From Talpa occidentalis (lineage: Eukaryota > Chordata > Mammalia > Eulipotyphla > Talpidae), in the NCBI RefSeq assembly GCF_014898055.3, contig NW_023600993.1:15652850-15716849 (forward strand): a stretch of 64,000 bases of DNA. The letters run 5' to 3'. A model generated the notes under the pieces. It did not search any database, was not told where the DNA came from, and saw only the letters and a program-made list of their open reading frames with translations. Shown one piece after another: positions 34,396 to 45,585 of this stretch. Position numbers and translations under genes: made by a program. The number at the start of each line of letters is the position of its first letter. Position 1 is the first letter of the stretch.

Positions 34396-35590
34396 CATGT
34401 TTATTTCCTTTAAGGACTTTAGTTTGACTTGTCTGTTTACATATTGACAAAAGAGGGCAAAAAGTGATATTTAAAAAGCCATATCATGTTGACATCACAG
34501 ATTTCTAATTTAAACCTAGGTTTTGAAAAAGTACTGTTTCAGATACTTATCATGCTTTAAATACTAAAGGATTTAATGTAGTTCTTATATTGCCATTCAT
34601 ATCTGAATGTGCAGAAATATCTCTGCCACATCATTGAACCAATTATTCCTTACAATCACTTTAAAAAATTAAGCATCCAGGTCCAAAAACTAGAAAAGTG
34701 TTTGCATGCATGATTTAAACAAGTGAAAAATCGAAGTGTTATAGGTAAATGATGCCCTTGGGTCATTGCTGGAATGCAGATTCTGAATGATATACTCATT
34801 ATACTAGGCTTTAAAAGAATGATAATAGAAGAAAAAAATGTCTCTTCTATTCATCACCTATTTTCCCTAAGTTTAGTATAGCCTACTTCCTTTACCTCCC
34901 AGAAAATTGAAAACATCTGGTACAAAAAATAAAATTGAAATAAATTCATTTCTCAGGTTTGGCTAAAATCCTCATTTATTTGTGTGAGCTTGCAGGAGAA
35001 ATCCAACTTTTCTGCTCCTCCATTTCCACTCGTAGTGTTTCTCAAATTATTAATGGCATGAATATAAATGTCTACTACGGTTATTACTGTCTCCTCAATA
35101 AACTTAATTTCTCCCTAGCATCTATGCTATTTTAGAAGAACAGGCATAGCAATGTGATTCTCAAACTAGAATGTGGCAGCCAGCAGGAAGCTCACACTTG
35201 TGTGCCTAGGGACAGCTGAAGCCTCAGGTCAAAGAGTAGGCATTGTTTTTAGTATTCAATTTTATTCAAAGATTTAGAGATTAGCAACACAATTAAAACA
35301 TTTCATATGGGAACACAGAATCTTCATTTGGAAGCACATGTGGAATAAATGGAAATTGGAAAAGATAATGCTTGCACTCCCAGGGATTGAGACACCCTGT
35401 CTGACTGCTGGCAGACTCCTCTCTCTCTCTCTAGGAAAATGTGACTTCTAATGCTCTGGAAGCAAATGTGAGATCTGGAGCTTGAAGATAAACCTCAACT
35501 CTAATTGACACTTGAAACTTCAACTCTTCAAACTTCGTAACCTCCTCAATCCCAACTCCACTGACTTCTTGTGAGTTGAGACTGAATAAG
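34396..35590. other. unique DNA
   Basis: No gene or clear repeat recognised, apart from a short (CT)n at about 35,418-35,432. Confidence 0.45.
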
Positions 35591-35695
35591 CTGCTTAATC
35601 TCTTTGACCTTGAGTTTTTTCCCATCTGTAAATTGGGAGCCAAATTCATATAATAGTTTGTGGGAGAATGAATAAATGCATGAAAATGTAGCTAG
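35591..35695 (+). mobile_element. MIR fragment
   Basis: 'ctgcttaatctctttgaccttgagttttttcccatctgtaaattgggagcc' is the MIR core; then 'tgtgggagaatgaataaatgcatgaaaat'. Confidence 0.65.
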
Positions 35696-35884
35696 GGAGA
35701 ATTTCTGAGATTTTGTGAATAGTAAAATAGTCCAGAGATATAAGTTGTATTATTAGCAGCTGGCGAATCCTCTGTTTTACTCGTAAAATGGACTATGAGC
35801 CCAGACCCCAGGGAAACCTATTTTCTGTGAGAACTCTGTTCTTTGCATGAAGTCCTATGTTTTAAGCTTACTTTAAAAACACCT

Positions 35885-36010
35885 GGACTTGTCTTTTAGC
35901 TGAGAGTGGATCAGATCAACCTCTCTTGATTTCCCCATCTGTAAAATAAAATCGGATTTAAATCAAGGATTGTTCTGAGAATTAAAAGGAGCTAATGCAT
36001 TTGAGATTAC
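35885..36010 (+). mobile_element. MIR fragment
   Basis: 'ctctcttgatttccccatctgtaaaataaaatcggat' and 'gattgttctgagaattaaaaggagctaatgcat'. Confidence 0.65.
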
Positions 36011-37050
36011 CTGCAGGGAATTTAAAGATTGGACTCTTAAAACTGTAAATTTCTTCTCTTTTCTCCTTCTATTCTTATCTCTTAGAAGTTTATTCCAACT
36101 TGCAGAAAAAATTCTGGAGTCTAAATTTTGTTTAAATGGATTTGGGTTGTAGCCCTGGAAACTTATTTCTCACTGACATGGCCTTAAAAAAAATCTTCTT
36201 GTTCAGAGTTCTGTATTCACCAATTACTTGGGAGAATTTTTTCTGATTAGCTCTTTTATGAGGATATAGAATAAGGGGATTAGAGGAAGAACACTAAACA
36301 ATTCAATTCAAACCCTCCATAGTGCTTAAAAATAGATTATTTTTCTCTCGTTGGAAATTCTGAGTATTTGAAGCTTATACTGTGCCTGTTACAAGGTGAT
36401 TAGTTTAAAAAAATTTTTGATGCATGACATGAATTTTTAGCAGTCCTCAAATTCAGCATTTTCAAATTACCAATTCATAAAGTACCTTTTTTGTTCTTTA
36501 ATTTTACATGATGACTAGAGTTTAAATTTGTAAACAGTACCTGATAAGCAACTTTTACAGGCCCAGCTAGAATATAAACTGCTTTTTGTATCAAGCCCAT
36601 ATGTCAATTAAAGAAGATTAGCAATAGCTTCCACTACATGTATTTATAGAAGTGGTTTCTTTTTTCTTCATGCTGAAATGTGTTGAATGCTTATTAGATG
36701 GTAGATAATCTAAGTTTATTTCTCTTCATAACAGCCACTATGTAGATGCAGTTTTCATAATATTTTCTTTACAGTTTTAACCAAAGAAATGATGCTGGGT
36801 GAATCTGAGGGGTAGCCAGGACTCCAAACTTTTAAAGGGGAAAGCCCCTTTTGCCTTTTCTAAAAGGATATGGCCATCCTCATGCATTAAAGTATTAATC
36901 AAACTCAAAGATTTTAATCGATGGGAAATTCAAAGGTAATAGAGGAGTGACTCCAGATCAAATTCTGAAAATCTCCCATCTGCTCAAACACTTAGCCAAA
37001 CAACATTGCCCCAGACTGGGATGCTGAGGCCTGAAAATTTGCTAGGAGTC
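36011..37050. other. unique DNA
   Basis: No gene. A possible decayed antisense MIR at about 36,700-36,790; otherwise nothing recognised. Confidence 0.4.
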
Positions 37051-37060
37051 CAAGGGAACT

Positions 37061-37338
37061 ACTTCTTCTTCTATTTTTTTTTAAATTAATTTATTTATTT
37101 ATACAAACACTGGGTACCGTCAGAAGCATGGGAGGGTGAGAGAATTCACCAGAGCCAGAGCGGGGAACAGAACAGGCAGACCGATGAAGTACACTGCTGA
37201 GGGGAGTGGTGGGCTGCCAGAGAGGTCTGTGCATTATGTGGGACCCTCGCCCAGTGGCCGGGGATAGAACCAGCACTGCAGAGGCTGAAGGCAGCTTCAT
37301 AACCCAGCTCTTAACCGCCACGCCACCGGGGAGGCCCC
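37061..37338 (-). mobile_element. T+ SINE, subfamily A (copy 21)
   Basis: Weak duplication c(a/c)agggaact at 37,051-37,060 and 37,339-37,348. Shortened near the B box ('ggccggggatagaaccagcactgc' on +). Confidence 0.92.
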
Positions 37339-37348
37339 CCAGGGAACT

Positions 37349-38182
37349 TCTGATAGAGAAAAAATGCTGTAAGTTGGGCAGGGTTCAGAGAAGGAGAGAT
37401 ACCCAAAATTCATCATGTATCACCCAAGCTGAATAATCCACCAGACAGTCAAGTTGATGCCTGCCACTGTCCTTGAAGACCCCGTGTTTCCTCCATCTCT
37501 CTTCAAGTACACACTACCCTTCTCCCTCCTCTTCCTTCCAGCAACTCCATTCAGCATTCCAGTCCATGGTTTGTTGGTAATTGTAGTCCAAGGCATCCTC
37601 CAATGTTGGCAACATGGCAGTAGGGGTATGGGGTGATCGTGCCCATTCCCACTGTCATGGTGATGCTCCTCCTCCTTCCTATAATAGAAACAACTTAATA
37701 AAGGCTGTGTTAAGGAAATAAAGCTTATGTAAGGCCATTCAGAGAGTAAATTATGTTTATCAGTTAAAGTAGGTGTCTATAATTTTCCCATTTCTAACTT
37801 TTTTTTGGTCTAATTCTTCAGTAATCTCCAATATAATACTTCTCACCCCCTAATTATAATCAGAGTATGGAAAACCACACCAAATCCCATTCATTTCCAA
37901 AAAGTGTGGCAGTCAAAGATAATACACTTGAATTTCAGGATTTTATACAAGAAATCATGTCTCTTTGGTCTGTGTTATAGCAAAGGGTGGGAGCTATGCC
38001 ATACATTTCTCTTAATAAGTGTATACAAATCACATCAAAAATGAGTCAACTACCATCCAGGTTCTGAAATCTGAAAGAAAATTTCCAGTGAGAGCCACTG
38101 CTTTCTAGCTTAAAGTTTTTCAACTTTGGCTTTTAAAGGGATTAAAGGAGAAGAGATACTAAGTCTTTTATCTATACAGTTG
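37349..38182. other. unique DNA
   Basis: No gene or clear repeat recognised. Confidence 0.45.
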
Positions 38183-38196
38183 CAATTACTACCTTT

Positions 38197-38461
38197 TTTT
38201 CTTTTTAAAGATTTATTTATGCAGACAAGAACTGGGGTACAGGCCAGAGGTGTGGGGAGTAAGAGGATTCACCAGAGACAGAGTGGGAAGCAGAACAGGC
38301 AGATTGACTGAAATACACTGCTGAGGGGAGCTGTGGGCAAGACAGGAGAGGTCTGCTCGCCATGTGGGTATCTTCCTGGTCGACCATTAAACTCATCCTG
38401 CAGACACTGCAGATAGCTTCATAGTGCTATGCTTAACCCTTTGTGCCACCAGGGAAGCCCA
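38197..38461 (-). mobile_element. T+ SINE, subfamily B (copy 22)
   Basis: Duplication caat(t/c)actaccttt at 38,183-38,196 and 38,462-38,475. The B box is degraded ('gaccattaaactcatcc' on +). Confidence 0.94.
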
Positions 38462-39231
38462 CAATCACTACCTTTCTATGTCAGGTTTAGTGAGGCTTAG
38501 TAATAAAGAGGAAAGTTCATCTCTTTTGGTGTGCAGATCATTGAGTTTTAACAATCATGAACAAAAGAAATAATTGTGTAGCAACTGCCACAATTAAGAT
38601 TTAGAATGTTCCCATTAGTCCCTGAAATTTTCTTTTGCCCTTTCTCCAGTGCTAGCCCTTGAAAATTATTATTCTAATTTCTATACCAAGAATTTAGTCT
38701 CTAGCAAAATGTTACATAAACCAAATCATATATTGATAGTATGCTGACATTTATGTTTGGCTTCTTTCATTTAGTAAAATCCTTTTGAAATTTAGGTAAA
38801 TAGTTACAAGTATCAGTAGTTCTTTCTGTTTTATTCCAAGTTGTATCCCACTCTATTGATGAAAAAATGATCCATTTGCTAGGTGATAGCTGTTTGAGTT
38901 GTTTACTTCTTTGATTATGAACAAAATTACTATAACCATAAGACATAGGAGTGGGACTACTGGATAGTGAGGGTGTTTAAGAAACTATCAGTTTTCTAGA
39001 CTATCATTTTGTTCTCTTATAAGCAATGAATGAAAGTTGCAGTTGGTTCACAACCTTATCAGCACTTGATAGTGTCAGTTTTTGGTTTTGTTTTGTTTAA
39101 CTATTTGAATAGTTCTGTAACAGTAATTCATTGTGGTTTACATTTGCATTGCCATAATAATGTGGAGCATCATTCCATGTGCTTCTCTGCTTTATATTTT
39201 CTTCTTGATGAAAAGATTGTAAAAGATTTCA

Positions 39232-39377
39232 CAAAAAGTTTTCATCAAGAGTGGGTTTTATGTTTGTTGAATAATTTTTGTGCACCTACTGAGGTCAATT
39301 TTTTTTTTAAATTTATGTTGGTAGAGGTGAATCTGCTTAATTATTTTCCAGTGTTCAATCCCAATCAATTGTGATAT
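39232..39377 (+). repeat. inverted duplication, arm 1
   Basis: About 145 bases nearly identical to the reverse complement of 40,696-40,838. The first 48 bases are identical and two further blocks of 33 and 35 are identical. Roughly five substitutions and a few T-run bases separate them. Confidence 0.9.
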
Positions 39378-39498
39378 ATTATGCTTTTCTATATTGCAAT
39401 ATTTGATTTGCTAATTTTAAAAGGATTTTTACATGTCTTTGTCTTGGAGAGCTATTGGTCTGTAATTATCTTTCTTTGTGAAATCTTGGTTCATTTTT

Positions 39499-39812
39499 TT
39501 TTTTTTTTTTTAGAGGCATGTTTATTTATTTGTTTGCTGGTTTTTTTTTTTTTTTTTTTGTTTATACATGCACTGGGTACAGACAGAAGCACGGGAGGGT
39601 GAGAGAATTCACCAGAGCCAGAGCGGGGAGCAGAGCAGGCAGAAGGACCGAAGTACACTGCTGAGGGGAGCAGCGGGCGGCAGGAGAGGTCTGTGCGCCA
39701 TGTGGGACCCTCCTCCGGTGGCCGGGGAGCAGCCGGGGATCGAACTGGTGCCGCAGAGGCCGCAGGCAGCTTCGCAACCCAGCGCTCAACCGCTGCGCCA
39801 CGGGGGAGGCCC
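39499..39812 (-). mobile_element. T+ SINE, subfamily A1 (copy 23) with a double tail
   Basis: Perfect 18-bp duplication aaatcttggttcattttt (39,481-39,498, 39,813-39,830). Read on the minus strand, the body is followed by about 21 A's, then some 30 bases including AAATAAATAAACATGCCTCT, then a second run of about 12 A's. Confidence 0.95.
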
Positions 39813-39920
39813 AAATCTTGGTTCATTTTTAGTATTAGAGTAATGTTAGCCCTATGAAATAGATTAAGAGGTGTTTCAGACTTTATAAAATATTAGAAAA
39901 GTTAAGATTGAGCTCAACCA

Positions 39921-40653
39921 ATGGGCTTGTGTTTCCTTCCCTCCTGTGTGTTCTGTTATTTTTACTACTCTGCCATGATCTTGATTATAAGTCAGGAGAG
40001 GAGACAGAAGAAGAATTGGGATGTCTTTGCAAAATACTCCAGAATTTGGCAAAATAAACATCTTCAAACATGATAATGTTTATAATGCCAGAAGGAAAAA
40101 ATAGAATGGAAAGCTTTCAATATTAAAGATGCAAAATTGAATATACTGCCTAGTGAATCTATATTGTTTGCTTTAGCATATATTTAGGGGACATAGAAAC
40201 TTTCATCATAACCACAGAAAACAAAATATTCACTTAGTAAAAAGTAGGCATAGCTTATTGAATAAGACATGGGGAGTTATTTGAGGAAAAACATGGTGAC
40301 TGTCTTTTCAAAATTGTTTAGTTTTCTATTATAGTTACTGCAGTGTAGGGAAATTCGATCTAATAGGAATCTTTGGGGAGGGGTTGTCTATGATCAAAAT
40401 CAACATGTTCTTTGAAATATTATGACATTGCCTTCAAATTTTAAGTAACAATTAAATGTAGTCTTGGAAATTGAGTAAATTTCATAGACATCTAAATGTG
40501 TTATATTTAATTCTCTTCAGGAAATGAAGGATGGTGAACATTTCAGCATCTGTAGGAGGAAGTCATGTGTCTGGCCACAGTGACCTCTCATAAGTGAGGA
40601 TAACTTAGAAGTTGGCTCCAGGTACTGATAAACATAAATCAATATTTGCAAAA

Positions 40654-40657
<4 letters not shown>
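39921..40657. other. unique DNA
   Basis: Spacer between the inverted arms. No gene or repeat recognised. Confidence 0.4.

Positions 40658-40695
<38 letters not shown>
40658..40695. repeat. (AT)n microsatellite
   Basis: About 19 AT units lying directly against arm 2 of the inverted duplication. Self-complementary, able to extrude as a hairpin. Confidence 0.95.
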
Positions 40696-40699
<4 letters not shown>

Positions 40700-40838
40700 C
40701 ACAATTGATTGGGATTGAACACTGGAAAATTATTAAGCAGATTCACCTCTACCAACATAAATTTTAAAAAAATGATCTCAGTAGATATAGAAAAATTATT
40801 CAACAAACATAAAACCCACTCTTGATGAAAACTTTTTG
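40696..40838 (-). repeat. inverted duplication, arm 2
   Basis: Reverse complement of arm 1 at 39,232-39,377, 1.3 kb away, with its left end against an (AT)n tract. The source sequence is old L1 ORF2 with several private changes shared by both arms. Confidence 0.9.
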
Positions 40839-40904
40839 CAAATTTGTTTGACAAGCGTAAATCAAACAAAATAGGTGGTCTCGAGTGCTATTCGGGATGG
40901 TGCT

Positions 40905-41805
40905 GTGTAACATAAAGTGGTCAGGGAAGGTTACTCTGATAAGGTGATGTTTGTGCAGAGATTTTAGAACAGGAAAGGAAGAAGTATTATATGTAGTTTG
41001 ATATCTGGGGAAGCACATTCCAGGCAGGAAGATTAGTAAGTGTGAAGGCTCTGAGACAGCTGCATATTTGGCTTATTTGAGGTGCATAAAAGGACAGCAA
41101 GACTGGAGCTAAGAGGAAATGGCAGTAGATAAGGTCACAGAGATACCAGGGGCCAGATCATGTAAGGTCTTGTAGGCCATAGTAAGGATGTAAGGACTTG
41201 AATTTTACTCTGAATGAGATTGGAAGACTTTCAAGCAAAGGAGTACATGGACTGAATACATGTTAAAGGACTCAATCTGCTGCAATAAAAGATAGATTAG
41301 CAGGCAAGCATGGAAAGAGATAACTTAGCAGGCTATTTCAGTAGTGCAGGCTAGATATATGATCCAGGCCCAGAAAGAAGTGATGAAATTTGTTTGGCAC
41401 CTGAATTTATTTAAAAAGTTGAGCCAAAAAGAGTCACAGAACTTTTTGCCCTGGGATTAAAAAGGAAGAATGAGTCAATGATAACTCTAAGGTTTTTTGA
41501 CTGATAAACTATCAGAGAAATTGCTAATTACTGAACTGGGAATGACCTTGGTAGGAACCGATATCTTAGGGGCCATTTGATTTTGAATAAGTTAACACAA
41601 ATGACTGTTAGATTCAGGCTATTGGATATCTGACTATGGAAAGTAAAGAACAAGTTGGATTAGATATATGAATTTGGGAGTCAGCATCATATTGATGCTC
41701 CTGAATAAGAAGTGGAAAATTAAATATAAATCTTGAAGAGCCCAAATAGTCTTTCACTAATTCCTTGGGTCTTGAAATTTCAATTGTGACAGAAAATCCT
41801 GGGGA
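40905..41805 (+). mobile_element. L2 LINE, long 3' segment
   Basis: An unusually continuous sense L2 3' region: 'tggtcagggaaggttactctgataaggtgatgttt', 'gaagcacattccaggcaggaag', 'gggccagatcatgtaaggtcttgtaggccatagtaagga', 'ggctatttcagtagtgcaggctagatatatgatcc', 'atatgaatttgggagtcagcatcatattgatg'. Non-coding. Confidence 0.85.
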
Positions 41806-41830
41806 GCACGAGCAAGGTGAATTTGTCATA

Positions 41831-42560
41831 GATCAGAGCCATAGTCTTTGTTTCTCCTCTGTGAGCTTAGTTTCCTGTGTGGATTAACAGTCACTCCATG
41901 ACTTTGGACTTCCTTTCAGCCTGCATGCAATGCAGACGCCTCTGGGAGTTGTTGTGAATCTCGGTTTATTAATATTTGCAAAAGTGCTTTCGGGTCCTTT
42001 GTTGAAAGGCATTATAGAGAAACAGAGGGTTATTATTAAGGATGACATTTGCTCATTGTGATTAAAAATGACAAAATGAAATTTCAAGTGCAGAAGTCAA
42101 CACTACAATTTAATGTATAAAGGTGTCTTTGCACATCAACATGCAGCCAAATGAGGTCCATCTGTATTACAGAGATTTTTCTAGTTTGCTTTCAAATGAG
42201 GATTGGTTTTCAAGTGGGGAATTGAATGTAAGCAGACATCATCAGAGGCCAAAAATATACCGTTTCATCTAATTGCATCCGTTTGCACAATGACTCCCCC
42301 CCCACCCCTCCCCCCTTTAATTTATCACGGGCTGCAAATGGAGCCCAGAGAACTGTGCATTGAGGCCACATCCACATGGTTTTATTTACCATTGCACACA
42401 GAATTTTATTCGGCTATAAAATAAATGGATTTCAGCTGAAGCAATTAGAACAGTACCTTCTACGGCCAGGATGCAAATTAGCACATGCCCATGGGTTCTT
42501 CTCTGAAAGAAGTCTACATTCTGCAGAGAGGAAGTAGGGTAGGAGCTTGAGAGGAAGGAT
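41831..42560. promoter_or_regulatory. candidate conserved non-coding element
   Basis: Repeat-free and compositionally even, with dense TAAT/ATTA cores ('ggttattattaaggatgac', 'gatctaattgcatcc'), an octamer-like ATGCAAAT ('aggatgcaaattag', 42,468-42,482) and a C-rich tract (42,294-42,315). It looks enhancer-like. Conservation is untested. Confidence 0.25.
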
Positions 42561-42824
42561 GGGGCGTTCTTATATTTCTGTTAGCTTTCTCAGAGCAGAC
42601 TGCTCGTGACTGTCAACTAAACCAGTAGACTGCATTATAAGGACAGGCTGACACACTTGGGCTGAGTGATAGACTCAGCTGACACTATGTCTGAGGGAAT
42701 ACTAAACTTGCTTGTAGGTGGAGAGAGATTGGGGAGAAAAACAGGACTTTATAGAAAATTCATTTGCCCAATTTTGAATCTTTCTCTCTCTGTGTCAACC
42801 TGTTGAAAATTTCCAGTGTATTTT

Positions 42825-43111
42825 TTTTAAAGATTTATTTATTTATGCATACAAGAACTGGGGTACAGGCCAGAGGTACAGGGGGTGAGAGGATTCACCA
42901 GAGACAGAGTGGGGAACAGAACAGGCAGACTGACTGACTGAGATATACTGTTGAGGGGAGCAGCGGGTGAGACAGGCGAGATCTGCTGTGCCATGTGGGT
43001 TGCTCCTTGGGGGTGGCTTCCTGGCTGGTCAGGGATCAAACTTGTGCTGCAGAGGCTGTGGATAGCTTCATAGTGCTGTGCCTAACCCCTTGCTCCACCA
43101 GGGAGGGCCTG
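42825..43111 (-). mobile_element. T+ SINE, subfamily B (copy 24)
   Basis: Duplication tccag(t/a)gtatttt at 42,812-42,824 and 43,112-43,124. It has an extra 'cttgggggtggcttcctggctggtc' stretch by the B box not seen in other copies. Confidence 0.94.
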
Positions 43112-43124
43112 TCCAGAGTATTTT

Positions 43125-44516
43125 GATACACACTTAGCATATGTACAAAAGATTAGAAGGCATGATGGCAGTAGTTTTGAAGTCAATGCATGCAGTGTAA
43201 TCTCCACGAAAGGGGAGTGTCCTTACCCTACCTAATGAAGGGTGTAGCAGGGTGGGGAGGAGGACCTGAAGTGGAGCAGGCGAGGAGACTTGGAAGAGAC
43301 TTGGAGGAGGCATGGGGAACAGAGAGACATGTGAAGAAGGCTTGCTTGCTTCTGGGCTTTGGACTTGTACCAGAGAGTGTAGGGGCATGAATGGAGATAT
43401 GTGAAGCCAAGACATGTGGAGATAGGTAAAAGAAAGGTGGGTGAGAGGCCCATGGGGAAGATAATAATGGTAGCCGTTCCCTTGATTTGTAGTTTGAGTT
43501 TGTTCTTTTTACCCAGACTTGCCAGGTCACATCTGCCCCTTTCCATGCTTCTCTGCCAGAAGGTGGCTTAGACTGGTGGTAAGATTTTGTACTGGGTGTT
43601 TATCCATGAAAGGATTCATAACTCTGGGTGCTTTATTGCAAAACTATATCCTTTCTTGGGGTGCCCCTCAGACTTCACATTAACAACTGCTTCTTCCAAC
43701 ACCATCATTCAGTGCCCCAGAAACCTTGAAAAATTTCTTCACTATTTCACTCTTGGCTCAATTCAGTTGTATGAACAATGGTTTCAGAGTGCAGCCTTCC
43801 TTTCTTGGGTTTGGTGGTGGTTCCCATTCTACAAGAATCAAGAGAGTAACACCTGTCATCACCTCAACTTTGAGGCAAAAAGAAATGACTGTGAAACTGC
43901 TCAATGACTTGTAAGGTCACATCAAGAATTAAAAACAAGAGTAGAAGATGAGGTTGGAAAAGAGGTTTCCCAGAAGAGAATGATTGTTGAGGCTCTAAAC
44001 CCTACTATGCTGTGGGGAGAGCATGGTTCTGCTACTTTGGAGTCAGATTGCTAGTCAGGGGATCCTCAAGGAGTCACTAAGTGAGCATGGACAATTGCTG
44101 GTTCAGCCATCGATATCTGAAATAACAAACAGATTGTGGGATGGGATCTGATATTTCCTAACTCTCTAGGGAAGATGTAAGCTTTGGATTAGTTATTTTG
44201 AATGGTCAAATGCTGCCACATTAGGGCTTTGATGGAAAAATGATATGATACATCTGTGTTGTCTTCTAATCAGGTCATAACATTTATCAAGCTCTAGAGA
44301 TACTAGAATAAAATGATTAGAAAAATGTCAATCACAACATTCTTCCCTTCTTTCCCAGAATAATTATTTACTTGACACGATCTCTGCATAGGATTTTTGA
44401 TGGTCGCAGAACATGGAGTGTGGGTGTAGGGATTCCAATTACAGTGTCAGTCTTCTCTGTAAGATGTCTACAGATTGTTAATGAGATATGTGGCTATGAC
44501 AAAGGCTGTCACATGC
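43125..44516. other. unique DNA
   Basis: No gene recognised. A 106-codon open frame at 43,587-43,907 on + resembles nothing I know and may be chance. Confidence 0.45.
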
Positions 44517-44890
44517 TCATCTTAGTCCATTAAGGCTACTATAAAAAAGTCCTATAAACTTTGTGGTTGATCAACAGCAGATATTTATTTATCATAACTG
44601 TTGAGGTGGAAATCCAAGATCAGGGTGCCAGCATGGTCAAGTTCTGGTGAAGGACCAGAAGACTGGGTTGCAAAAGGCTGATTTTCCTCTGTGTCCTCCC
44701 AGGGTGGAAGTGATGAGGAACTCTCCGGAATTACTTTTTATAACTACACTAATTCAAATTACCAGGGCTGCAACCTCATCATCTTATCACTTTGAAAATA
44801 CCTCTACCTCCAAATACCATTACTCTATGTTTGATGATTTCAACATGAAGTTTGAGCCAGTGGTGGGGGGCAGAGACATTCAGTATATTT
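44517..44890 (+). mobile_element. old solo LTR, MaLR (MLT1/MST type)
   Basis: 'agtccattaaggctactataaaaaagtcctataaactttgtggttgatcaacagcagatatttatt', 'gaggtggaaatccaagatcagggtgccagcatggtcaagttctggtgaagg', 'caacatgaagtttgagccagtggtggggggcagagacattcag'. No internal part. Confidence 0.85.
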
Positions 44891-45294
44891 GAAATTCTTT
44901 TGTAAGGACAGATACAGAAAGAACCCTATGGGACTTCAGAAGCAAAAACAATTGTTCTAGATTGGAGATTAGGAGACACTTTGAGTAAGAGATTTTGAAA
45001 AGGGGGCAAAATAAAAAAGGCTAGCATTAGGTCATTTCTTTGAATCGAGGAAAATACCTGATGACTCTCTATATAGAGTCCAGTCCAGTCCATCATTGGA
45101 GGCAGAATTTTGTCCATTGTTTGTATTTGTTTTGCTTATTGAATTTATAGAATCACCATAGATTGGTGAACAAAGTGCCTGAGAGTTCCAAAGTCTGTGT
45201 TTGCATTCTTCATTCCCTGACTTGTGCAAGATTTGGGGAAATGTCTTTATTTACAGGCTAGCAGGACTCTGTGATAGTGTAATTTACTAAGTGT

Positions 45295-45422
45295 TCATTC
45301 ATTCATTTATTCATATTTCTTAAAACACATTAATTGAGCACCTCTATAAAATGCACTGAACTAGACACTGGGGATAGTGTGGCAGTGGAGCTGACCTAGT
45401 TGCTGCTCCCCTGACACATATA
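45295..45422 (-). mobile_element. L2 3' end, antisense
   Basis: 'attcattcatttattcatatttcttaaaacacattaattgagcacctctataaaatgcactgaactagacactggggatagtg' is the complement of the L2 3' terminus with its TGAA tail repeat. Confidence 0.75.
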
Positions 45423-45424
45423 AT

Positions 45425-45585
45425 CTAGAGTTTTGCTGCTCTAAGTAATGGACTGGAAGCATGAGCATCATCTGTAAGCTTTGAGAACTGCAGAATCTCT
45501 GACAGCTCTGTCCCTATGACTCAGAATCCACGTTTTAATCCCCAGTTGATTCATACACATATTAAAAACTGAGAAGTTTGATTTG
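45425..45585. mobile_element. hAT-Charlie MITE (MER5-like)
   Basis: 'gcatgagcatcatctgtaagctttgagaactgcagaatctc' and 'ctatgactcagaatccacgttttaatccccagttgattcatacacatattaaaaactgagaag' follow the MER5-type order. Orientation not assigned. Confidence 0.6.

Larger units (their letters stand above)
38600..39920 (-). mobile_element. old LINE-1 fragment, antisense, split by SINE copy 23
   Basis: Antisense L1 3' part at 38,600-39,230 ('tgtttgagttgtttacttctttgattatgaac', 'cattgtggtttacatttgcattgcc'), then an ORF2 piece from 39,232 ('ggtttttatgtttg', 'gagagctattggtctgtaattatctttctttg'), continuing after the SINE with 'agtattagagtaatgttagccctatgaaatagattaagaggtg'. The order of the two pieces is not collinear, so more than one fragment or a rearrangement is involved. 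Confidence 0.65.

Noticed and set aside
43587..43907. 106-codon plus-strand frame
   Set aside because: Unusual composition (Trp, Phe, Cys-rich), no domain, no flanking splice or poly(A) signs.
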